Shown here in pieces: positions 1-5,733 of a DNA stretch of 8,607 nt (the first letter of the stretch is position 1; each line of letters starts with the position of its first letter). The stretch is taken from contig CALDNG010000361.1 in NCBI GenBank assembly GCA_937915285.1, positions 1-8,607 of the forward strand. Reading direction: 5' to 3'. The notes under the pieces are model-generated. The model saw only the letters and a list, made by a program, of their open reading frames with translations. It was not told where the DNA came from and searched no databases. The position numbers and the translations under genes are program-made. This stretch comes from an uncultured Desulfomonile sp. Its GTDB lineage: Bacteria; Desulfobacterota; Desulfomonilia; Desulfomonilales; Desulfomonilaceae.

Positions 1-1
1 C

Positions 2-577
2 ATAAAATGGTTTTTCAAGACTTTTAATGGTCATGTCAGCGAACCAGAGATCAAGCTGATTTTCCTGATGCTTTTCGGCCTGGGATGGCTGGCCACGCAC
101 GCCAACAGCGAATCGGTTCTTCCGGCCTACCTTCTTGGAATAGTGGTAGCAGGAATATTCCAGGATCATCGAGAGATGGTCAGACGCCTTAGGACTGCCA
201 CGTTTGCTTTATTGACCCCTTTCTATTTCCTGAAGGCGGGAACCATAGTTTCGGTACCGGCCATAGTTTCAGGGATCGGGTTAATTCTCGTACTTCTTGG
301 CGTCAAAGTAGGAACAAAAATCATAGGGGTTTACCCTTTGACATCGGTTTTTCGTTTCTCACATAAAATTGGAATGTATACTACGCTTCTGATGAGCACC
401 GGGTTGACTTTCGGCAGTATTTCAGCTCTTTTTGGCTATAGCCGAGGCATCATAACCCAGGAGCAATACACTATCCTTGTAACAGTCGTAATAGGAAGCG
501 CCGTGGTTCCAACGCTCATCGCACAGTGGTTCTACGAACCGAGGCACAGCGAAATAGATGGGCCCTGGAAGAAGTAG
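2..577 (+). CDS. Cation:proton antiporter, CPA2 (Kef/NhaS3-like) family, C-terminal part (5' end outside window)
   Basis: The frame is open from the left edge, so only the last 191 residues are visible and the start lies upstream. The protein is highly hydrophobic, with about five membrane segments. Recognisable CPA2 features are the LPAYLLGIVVAG segment, the TPFYFLKAG stretch (the usual 'TP-FF---G' of Na+/H+ exchanger domains) and a late LLMSTGLTFGSI helix. The family exchanges Na+ or K+ for H+ across the inner membrane. The chain ends soon after the last helix with a short charged tail (EPRHSEIDGPWKK), so no regulatory TrkA-N domain is attached. A universal stress protein gene starts 31 bases downstream on the same strand, a common pairing for these antiporters that suggests co-transcription. 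Ion specificity cannot be read because the N-terminal half, with most transport residues, is missing. Confidence 0.88.
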   Translation: MKWFFKTFNGHVSEPEIKLIFLMLFGLGWLATHANSESVLPAYLLGIVVAGIFQDHREMVRRLRTATFALLTPFYFLKAGTIVSVPAIVSGIGLILVLLGVKVGTKIIGVYPLTSVFRFSHKIGMYTTLLMSTGLTFGSISALFGYSRGIITQEQYTILVTVVIGSAVVPTLIAQWFYEPRHSEIDGPWKK

Positions 578-595
578 CATAGCGTCACCTAAGAT

Positions 596-599
596 GGAG
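596..599 (+). promoter_or_regulatory. Ribosome binding site deciding the start of the universal stress protein
   Basis: GGAG lies 9 bases before the ATG at 609. The in-frame ATGs at 558 and 594 have no Shine-Dalgarno match, and the one at 558 lies inside the antiporter gene. The start at 609 also gives the N-terminus typical of the family. Confidence 0.6.
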
Positions 600-608
600 T
601 TAATTGAA

Positions 609-1031
609 ATGTATAGGAAACTGTTGGTCGCTTATGATGGTTCCGAAGGGTCTCGAAAGGCCTTGAAGAGGGCGGTCCAGATTGCGCTGGCTTTTGGCGC
701 GGAACTCCATTCCATCTCCGTGGAGGTGGATCTTCCCCAATATGTGGCTACTGTAGGCGAGTTCGAGGAGGTCAAGGCTCAAAAGGACGCATATTTTAAC
801 CAACTGACAGGTGAGGCCGTTGAATCAGCCAGAGTTGAAGGAATCAGCCTGATCCCTCATGTTGTAGCGGGGCATGCAGTGGACAGCATTGTTGATTTCT
901 GCAAGGAGGGTGAGTTTGACCTGCTTATAACGGGCTTTACAGGTCATTCCAGGATTTATGAGAGGATATGGGGTGGTATATCCAGAAACCTGGCTCGTTT
1001 TAGCCCTTGCTCGGTCCTGATCGAAAAATAG
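609..1031 (+). CDS. Universal stress protein, UspA family (single domain)
   Basis: A 140-residue single-domain universal stress protein, the normal length for the family. It opens with MYRKLLVAYDGSEGS, the standard first strand and loop with the conserved Asp (D10). Near the end, residues 109-123 match the ATP-binding signature G-x2-G-x9-G-(S/T) (G109, G112, G122), except that position 123 is Gly. The final strand is SPCSVLIEK. It is probably a cytoplasmic dimer that may bind ATP weakly; altered phosphate-loop residues can also mark members that do not bind ATP. An in-frame ATG at 558 would overlap the antiporter gene, but the GGAG before 609 and family alignment favour the shorter form. Its position right behind a CPA2 antiporter suggests that it modulates the transporter or is co-expressed with it under stress; that is inference. 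Confidence 0.93.
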   Translation: MYRKLLVAYDGSEGSRKALKRAVQIALAFGAELHSISVEVDLPQYVATVGEFEEVKAQKDAYFNQLTGEAVESARVEGISLIPHVVAGHAVDSIVDFCKEGEFDLLITGFTGHSRIYERIWGGISRNLARFSPCSVLIEK

Positions 1032-1100
1032 TCTTCAGAAATCAAATTGGTTACAAAAAGAGCAAATCTGGCGTAAACTATTTAGTCAGGACTGTATGAG

Positions 1101-1128
1101 TATACAAGCGCCTCGCTTTTCATAAAAT
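1101..1128 (+). promoter_or_regulatory. Weak candidate sigma-70-type promoter before the chimeric gene
   Basis: TATACA (1101-1106) and TAAAAT (1123-1128) are separated by 16 bases, in an AT-rich stretch of the 180-base gap before the large gene. The -10 matches 5 of 6 bases and the -35 only 4 of 6. No sigma-54 (GG-N10-GC) element was found in the gap. This is a tentative call by eye. Confidence 0.25.
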
Positions 1129-1197
1129 ATTCATGGAATGTTTTACATCACAGTTGTGGGGATAGTTCGAGTTAATTCAGTCATCCTGTTAAATTCC

Positions 1198-1203
1198 GGA
1201 GGA
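1198..1203 (+). promoter_or_regulatory. Strong ribosome binding site fixing the start of the chimeric gene
   Basis: GGAGGA lies 8 bases before ATG 1212. The upstream in-frame TTG at 1206 is only 2 bases from this site, too close to be used. Confidence 0.75.
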
Positions 1204-1211
1204 CGTTGATA

Positions 1212-3839
1212 ATGGCTGAGCCTCTGCGCAGAGATTCGTTCGCTATGGACGAAAAGGACCGGCTCCCGAGTTCCTTAAGACGAATGGTTTACAACCAGGA
1301 TTCGATAAAAACCTACCCTCCGGGGGCCACCATAATGGGGCGAAGTTCCGACACGGACAGGATCATTTACATCATGTCCGGATCAGCGAGTGTGGTGCTT
1401 CGTGATGAGGACAAGGAAAAAGTTTCAGTAGATGACCTTGGTCCTGGAGATATCTTTGGTGGAATAGAGTTCTTTACCGGTGTGCCTTGGCAGCTCGACT
1501 CCGAATTAATTGCTGAGGAAAAAACTGAGGTGATTGAAATTGATTCGGTTTCTTTTGAATCCTTATTGCGGGAAGATCCGGATTTCATTGTCGGACTAGT
1601 TAAGAGCCTCGTCAGAAAGCTTTTCGCTCAACGCCGTAACATGTTCAGAAGTAAGCTGAAAAGGCGAGCGCTTCATTCTTTGATCAGTAGTGAGGAGCAT
1701 ATATTTCCTGATTATGTGGTTGGAGATTACGTCCGCAAGAACATTTCATCCAGGCTTGCTGAATTGGCTGCCAGTGATGGTCCAGCCCTTATAATTGGGG
1801 AAAGCGGCGTAGGTAAGGAAGTTCTGGCGCACAGGCTTTTCAAGCAGAGCAGACACGGCAAAGAAGTATTTCTTATTGTAGACCTTAACAAAACTGAGAA
1901 TCACACTCCTTTTAGCTCCCCCAAACCAGGGCGAAAAGCGTCTCCAGAGGAGATTACCGAACAGCAGTTGAAATTGTTTTTTGGTCACGAGGAGCCGGGA
2001 GCGGACGGTGGCACAAGGGAGACTCCGGGTTATTTCGAACTCACTGATGACGGTACCCTACTGGTTAGAGGTGTCGAGAGACTGACTCCGATAGTTCAGA
2101 TGAAATTGCTGGAAGCCGTTGTTACCGAGACTTTCCGTCGGGTTGACGGTGTCAGGACGCTAAAATCAAAGGTCAGGCTGATTGCGACCACGCGACTGGA
2201 CATCTCAGAAATCACCCTTGAGAGTCATCCATTGATGTATGCCCTGCTGGACCGTTCGGTGAGTATCCCGCCACTCAGGAACCGAAGAAAAGAAATTCCG
2301 ATTCTTGCCAGACATTACCTTAAAAAATACACCAATGAACTGGGGAGAAACGTCGGGGAGTTGCAGGAAGAGACTCTGAGCACTTTACTCAATTATTCAT
2401 GGCCCGGCAACGACCTGGAACTTTCCAATTCCTTGAAGAGGGCGATACTGGTTTGCGAGAGGGGAGTCCTTCGTCCACAGGACATATATTTTGATCTCAA
2501 AAGGGTTGAGGACAAATGGAAATTCAACCTGCTGAGATTCAGCTACATCAAGAAGGCTTTACTGAGCCCCTTGTATCCGGCGGTGTTGCAGAGCGCTGCG
2601 GTTCCCTTTTTCTTCATAATACTGGTTTTCCTATTCCTTGGGCCTCAGGACCCCATGAAGAACCCTGCGGCGCTGGTCGCATGGGCAATAGGCTGGCCGA
2701 TAATGATAATCGGCGCCCTGTTTTGGGCCAGATTCTGGTGCTCTCTGTGCCCAATAGGCGTCATTGCGGCTCTATCGAAAAAGGTTTTATCTCTTGAACG
2801 ACCATTTCCCGCATTTCTAAAACGGAATTCAGACTTCTTGATTGCAGGAGCAGTGCTTTTTGTCATCTGGTTTGAAACTGCGACAGCGATCAGGAACTCC
2901 CCTCTTAATTTGGGCTTGCTGTTGCTCACCATGCTCCTATCCGCAATACTGGTTTCAATGGTTTACGAGAGGCAGACCTGGTGTCTTTACCTTTGCGGAT
3001 TGGGAGGCATGGTCGGAGTTTTGTCCAAGACCTCGTTTGTTGAATTGCGCGCCAACGGCAATGTCTGTATTTCAGAGTGTTCATCCAATGAGTGTTACCT
3101 TGGGACTTCCGAGCGCGCAGGTTGCCCGTTTGGTCATGCAGGTCCAAGGCTGAGAAGTAACAGGGTGTGCAAGGTTTGTGGGCAATGCCTGAAGAATTGT
3201 CCTCACGGCGCGATATCTCTAAACCTGAGGGCTCCAGGCCAGGAAATTTGGCAACATTCCCAGCGTCATGCGGGTACGGCCTTCCTGGTTTTGGGAATGA
3301 TCGGCGGCCTATTCAGTGAAATGGTTTCCAAAATGCCTGAATACCAGATCCTGACGTCCTGGATGCCATTCCCGACAGTCGTAAACTTCAGCATAGTCTT
3401 CCTGGCAATTCTTGCATGTATCAATACCCTTATGATCCTGGCCTCCCTGATTTCAAGGAGATACTGTGGTGACACCCTGAGACAGAACTTTGCTAGATTC
3501 GGTCTTGCGATGCTGCCTTTAACCTTGGGGTCTTTCACGGCTTTTCACATATATTATCTGATCAACCTTGGTGTTCACATTCCTATTCTAATCAGCAAGT
3601 ACTTTGACATAGAAGCTCTCAACACACTTATAATTACAGTCCCACCGGACGTTACCTTCTATTTGCAGCAGACAGTGATCTGGGGCTGCCTTGCGTGGAC
3701 GCTTTTGACTATTTACCGTCTGGGTTTGTGGACTCAAAAATCGGCTCTAAACACACTGTGTATTGTTGGGCCTCATGCTGTTGTCGCTATCGTGATTGCC
3801 CTTGTGATGAGCGAAGCAATAACCAATTTCTTCCATTGA
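1212..3839 (+). CDS. Membrane chimera: Crp-like sensor + degenerate sigma-54-activator AAA+ domain + NosR/NapH-like polyferredoxin
   Basis: An 875-residue protein with three modules. Residues ~34-138 form a Crp/cNMP-binding fold, but the phosphate-binding cassette is altered (FGGIEFF, no Arg). Residues ~168-425 align with the AAA+ domain of sigma-54 activators: Walker A GESGVGKE is intact (196-203), IPPLRNRRKEIPILA and SWPGN are recognisable. However, the Walker B acidic pair reads Arg-Gly, the GAFTGA loop is absent, and the arginine fingers and sensor II Arg are lost. No helix-turn-helix follows. From ~459 on there are about nine membrane helices. A CxxCP (C510, C513) follows helix 2 and a CxxxCG (C591, C595) follows helix 4. 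A soluble loop has C619, C623, C628, C638 and a ferredoxin motif C653-x2-C656-x2-C659-x3-C663-P. The positions put all cysteine sites on the cytoplasmic side with the N-terminal domains. It probably moves or senses electrons at the membrane and is unlikely to activate sigma-54 transcription. The gene stands alone between two gaps. Function and partner are unknown. Confidence 0.93.
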   Translation: MAEPLRRDSFAMDEKDRLPSSLRRMVYNQDSIKTYPPGATIMGRSSDTDRIIYIMSGSASVVLRDEDKEKVSVDDLGPGDIFGGIEFFTGVPWQLDSELIAEEKTEVIEIDSVSFESLLREDPDFIVGLVKSLVRKLFAQRRNMFRSKLKRRALHSLISSEEHIFPDYVVGDYVRKNISSRLAELAASDGPALIIGESGVGKEVLAHRLFKQSRHGKEVFLIVDLNKTENHTPFSSPKPGRKASPEEITEQQLKLFFGHEEPGADGGTRETPGYFELTDDGTLLVRGVERLTPIVQMKLLEAVVTETFRRVDGVRTLKSKVRLIATTRLDISEITLESHPLMYALLDRSVSIPPLRNRRKEIPILARHYLKKYTNELGRNVGELQEETLSTLLNYSWPGNDLELSNSLKRAILVCERGVLRPQDIYFDLKRVEDKWKFNLLRFSYIKKALLSPLYPAVLQSAAVPFFFIILVFLFLGPQDPMKNPAALVAWAIGWPIMIIGALFWARFWCSLCPIGVIAALSKKVLSLERPFPAFLKRNSDFLIAGAVLFVIWFETATAIRNSPLNLGLLLLTMLLSAILVSMVYERQTWCLYLCGLGGMVGVLSKTSFVELRANGNVCISECSSNECYLGTSERAGCPFGHAGPRLRSNRVCKVCGQCLKNCPHGAISLNLRAPGQEIWQHSQRHAGTAFLVLGMIGGLFSEMVSKMPEYQILTSWMPFPTVVNFSIVFLAILACINTLMILASLISRRYCGDTLRQNFARFGLAMLPLTLGSFTAFHIYYLINLGVHIPILISKYFDIEALNTLIITVPPDVTFYLQQTVIWGCLAWTLLTIYRLGLWTQKSALNTLCIVGPHAVVAIVIALVMSEAITNFFH

Positions 3840-3848
3840 TGCTATAAT
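3840..3848 (+). promoter_or_regulatory. Extended -10 promoter element for the polyprenyl synthase-bamD unit
   Basis: TGCTATAAT fits the extended -10 consensus TGnTATAAT exactly. It begins one base after the stop codon of the chimeric gene. No convincing -35 lies at 16-18 bases, as is usual for extended -10 promoters. Transcription would begin near 3855, giving a leader of roughly 95 bases. Confidence 0.45.
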
Positions 3849-3948
3849 GCAAACAGAAAATCAGCAAACTCACGAGATCGACCTTGATTTGAAGCTTTAG
3901 TTTTGAACCATCTGTTGGAAGGGAGTTGCTGGGAATAACCAAAAAATT

Positions 3949-4929
3949 TTGCCGGAGTCGAGATTGGATTTACTTGATTCGATAAGACTTACAATGGAGC
4001 GTCTTGAGGGGGAACTCATTGATCAGCTAAAAAGCAGAGTTCCAGTAGCTTTCGAGATCGGCGCTCACATAATGAACAGTGGTGGCAAGCGAATTCGACC
4101 GCAGCTATGCGTCATATCGGCCAGGATGGGTGGTTACGAGGGCCTTGATTCAATAAGACTCTCAGGGGCTATAGAGTGCATACACACCGCTACCTTGTTA
4201 CACGATGATGTGGTGGATATGGCCGACACAAGACGAGGAAGACCGTCGGCAAACACGCTCTGGTCTAATGAAATGTGTGTCCTCGGGGGAGATTTCATAC
4301 TTGCCAAGGCCTTCTCCGCATTAACATCTATTGGGAATCTCAGGATATTACAAATTGTTTCAAAGGCGACGGAAAGGCTCAGCGAGGGTGAGCTTTTTCA
4401 GATGATGAATATCGGGAACACAGACTTGTCGGAGGCCAGCTATTTCCAGGTGATAGCAGACAAGACGGCGGTTTTGATGGAGGCGGCTTGCAGGGGTGGC
4501 GCCATTCTGGGCAATCTGGATCCTGAGAAAGAAGACGCTTTGGCGTCGTTTGGGTTCAATCTGGGGATGGCTTTTCAGGTGACGGATGATGTAATTGATT
4601 ATCGTTCTGACAAAGAGACTATGGGTAAGACCCCCGGAAAGGATATAACAGAAGGCAAATTGACGCTCCCCCTGATTTTGGCTTTGAAGAATGCCTCCGA
4701 GAGTGAAAGGGCCTGGATCAGGTCCGTCATAGACTCAAGGCAAATCTCCTCAGATGACCTGATGAGGCTTCGGGATTTTCTGGACACATCAGGCGGTATT
4801 TCTGAGGCGCTTGCTATTTCAAGAAAATATCTTGAAGATGCGGTCCACAAGATTTCAATCTTTCCGGATTCTGAGGAGAAAAGGGCCCTGATCAAGTTAT
4901 CGGATCGGATACTACACAGAACCTATTAA
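3949..4929 (+). CDS. ispB: Long-chain all-trans polyprenyl diphosphate synthase (IspB/HepT-like)
   Basis: A 326-residue trans-isoprenyl diphosphate synthase, close to the usual ~320. It adds isopentenyl diphosphate units to an allylic primer to build the side chain of a respiratory quinone. Visible motifs: GGKRIRP (45-51, substrate binding), first aspartate-rich motif DDVVD (86-90) followed by DTRRGRPSAN, second motif DDVID (213-217) and K-x2-GKD (227-232). All catalytic Asp, Lys and Arg residues are present. The fifth residue before the first motif is Ala81 rather than Phe or Tyr, in the segment IHTATLLHDD, which is the pattern of long-chain (C30-C50) enzymes. In an anaerobe the product probably serves menaquinone; exact chain length cannot be read. 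The start is uncertain: TTG 3949 lacks a well-spaced ribosome site, while TTG 3964 has CGGAG six bases upstream and would give 321 residues. bamD follows 74 bases later. The symbol is by similarity. Confidence 0.93.
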   Translation: MPESRLDLLDSIRLTMERLEGELIDQLKSRVPVAFEIGAHIMNSGGKRIRPQLCVISARMGGYEGLDSIRLSGAIECIHTATLLHDDVVDMADTRRGRPSANTLWSNEMCVLGGDFILAKAFSALTSIGNLRILQIVSKATERLSEGELFQMMNIGNTDLSEASYFQVIADKTAVLMEAACRGGAILGNLDPEKEDALASFGFNLGMAFQVTDDVIDYRSDKETMGKTPGKDITEGKLTLPLILALKNASESERAWIRSVIDSRQISSDDLMRLRDFLDTSGGISEALAISRKYLEDAVHKISIFPDSEEKRALIKLSDRILHRTY

Positions 4930-4988
4930 GGGTCCTGTTGACATAATCGTTCATGATTGCTAAAGGGTTTTCAATGTTTAGGCCGACT

Positions 4989-4994
4989 AAGGGG
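4989..4994 (+). promoter_or_regulatory. Ribosome binding site favouring a GTG start for the BamD-like lipoprotein
   Basis: AAGGGG lies 9 bases before GTG 5004. Translation from there gives a compact lipoprotein signal peptide. A competing site AAAGGG (4962-4967) lies 6 bases before ATG 4974 and would add ten residues, partly charged, before the hydrophobic core. Confidence 0.5.
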
Positions 4995-5003
4995 CGCCAT
5001 GAA

Positions 5004-5657
5004 GTGAAATCAAGACTTCTGCTAATATCTATTGTTTTTATTACTCTGGCTTTGGCGGGATGTCCATCCGTCTGGAACATAGATGCGAAGGATACAAAGG
5101 AATCTCCAGAGGAAGCTTACAAGCAGGCTCAGGATCAGTTGAAGGACAAGAAGTACTTCCAGGCTATTGAAAGTCTGGAAAAACTCAAGTCCGCCTATCC
5201 TGATTTCAAGGAAATGCCTCAGGTTTATCTCAAGATAGCGGATGCCTTTTTCGATGAAGGCTCCTACGACAAGGCCATAGCAAGGTATCTCCAGTTCCTG
5301 GAGTTATATCCTAACAATGAGGACGTCCCGAGGGCTAAATACCAGATCGGGATGGCTTATTTCAGCCAGATAAAAGGCACGGACCTGGACAACTCGGTTG
5401 TCAGGAGCGCTATACAGGCCTTCAAGGTAGTGACAGAACTTCAGGAGCCCGGTGAGTGGGGCAAAAAGGCTGAAGAAAAAATAAACGAATGCAAGAAGAA
5501 ACTTGCGGAGAAAGAGATTTACAAGGCCAACACGTATATAAGCCTCGGCAATTACAAGGCTGCGCGTCTTGCCGCCCAAAGAGTGCTGGATGATTACCCT
5601 AAACTGGGTTTTGACGATGTTGCCCAGGACTTGATCAAAAAATACAAAAACCGCTGA
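5004..5657 (+). CDS. bamD: Outer membrane assembly lipoprotein, BamD (ComL/YfiO) family
   Basis: From GTG 5004 the protein has 217 residues, slightly shorter than typical BamD (~245). It begins with MKSR, a hydrophobic core and the lipobox LALAGC, with Cys20 the acylated residue after signal peptidase II cleavage. The residue after Cys is Pro, not the Asp inner-membrane retention signal, so sorting to the outer membrane is expected. The mature part is a run of TPR-like helix pairs: AYKQAQDQLKDKKYFQAIE, then VYLKIADAFFDEGSYDKAIA with YLQFLELYPNNEDVPRAKY, the hallmark segment of BamD, and a last repeat around NTYISLGNYKAARLAAQRV. BamD works with BamA to insert beta-barrel proteins. In-frame ATGs at 4953 and 4974 are alternative starts with less typical signal peptides. 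Related tetratricopeptide lipoproteins such as YbgF/CpoB are less likely because of the short N-terminal region and repeat pattern. It is probably transcribed with the upstream synthase. Confidence 0.88.
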   Translation: MKSRLLLISIVFITLALAGCPSVWNIDAKDTKESPEEAYKQAQDQLKDKKYFQAIESLEKLKSAYPDFKEMPQVYLKIADAFFDEGSYDKAIARYLQFLELYPNNEDVPRAKYQIGMAYFSQIKGTDLDNSVVRSAIQAFKVVTELQEPGEWGKKAEEKINECKKKLAEKEIYKANTYISLGNYKAARLAAQRVLDDYPKLGFDDVAQDLIKKYKNR

Positions 5658-5662
5658 TACGA

Positions 5663-5686
5663 GGCCGGGTCAGCGCTGACCCGGCC
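5663..5686. terminator. Perfect 24-base palindrome between convergent genes; probable bidirectional hairpin
   Basis: The half-site GGCCGGGTCAGC is followed directly by its exact reverse complement GCTGACCCGGCC. As RNA it would fold into a GC-rich stem of about 10 base pairs with a 4-base loop on either strand. It starts 6 bases after the bamD stop and 48 bases past the end of the convergent UDP-glucose dehydrogenase gene. No U-run follows directly on the plus strand; on the minus strand a TTTTT comes about 12 bases later. It may therefore act as a weak or Rho-assisted terminator or as an RNA end-stabilising hairpin rather than a classical intrinsic terminator. Confidence 0.65.
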
Positions 5687-5733
5687 CAATTCCCACAAAA
5701 CCATTCTGCGATCATTGAACAGGACTCTAACGA

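Noticed and set aside
1142..1170. TTTACA as a -35 element before the chimeric gene, and the small inverted repeat CACA-GT-TGTG (1149-1158) as an operator
   Set aside because: No acceptable -10 lies 16-18 bases after TTTACA, and a 4-base inverted repeat is too short to claim as a site.
1032..1211. A sigma-54 promoter upstream of the chimera, expected if it were an autoregulated sigma-54 activator
   Set aside because: No GG-N10-GC element with the right flanking bases could be found; TGGC near 1079 lacks the partner GC.
2516..3153. Long overlapping open frames in other phases inside the membrane half of the chimera, on both strands
   Set aside because: The main frame has clear membrane helices and cysteine motifs throughout; the alternative frames show none.
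3847..3900. A 17-codon open frame (MQTENQQTHEIDLDLKL) in the gap before the polyprenyl synthase
   Set aside because: No ribosome site precedes it, its ATG lies inside and just after the -10 element, and such short frames are expected by chance.
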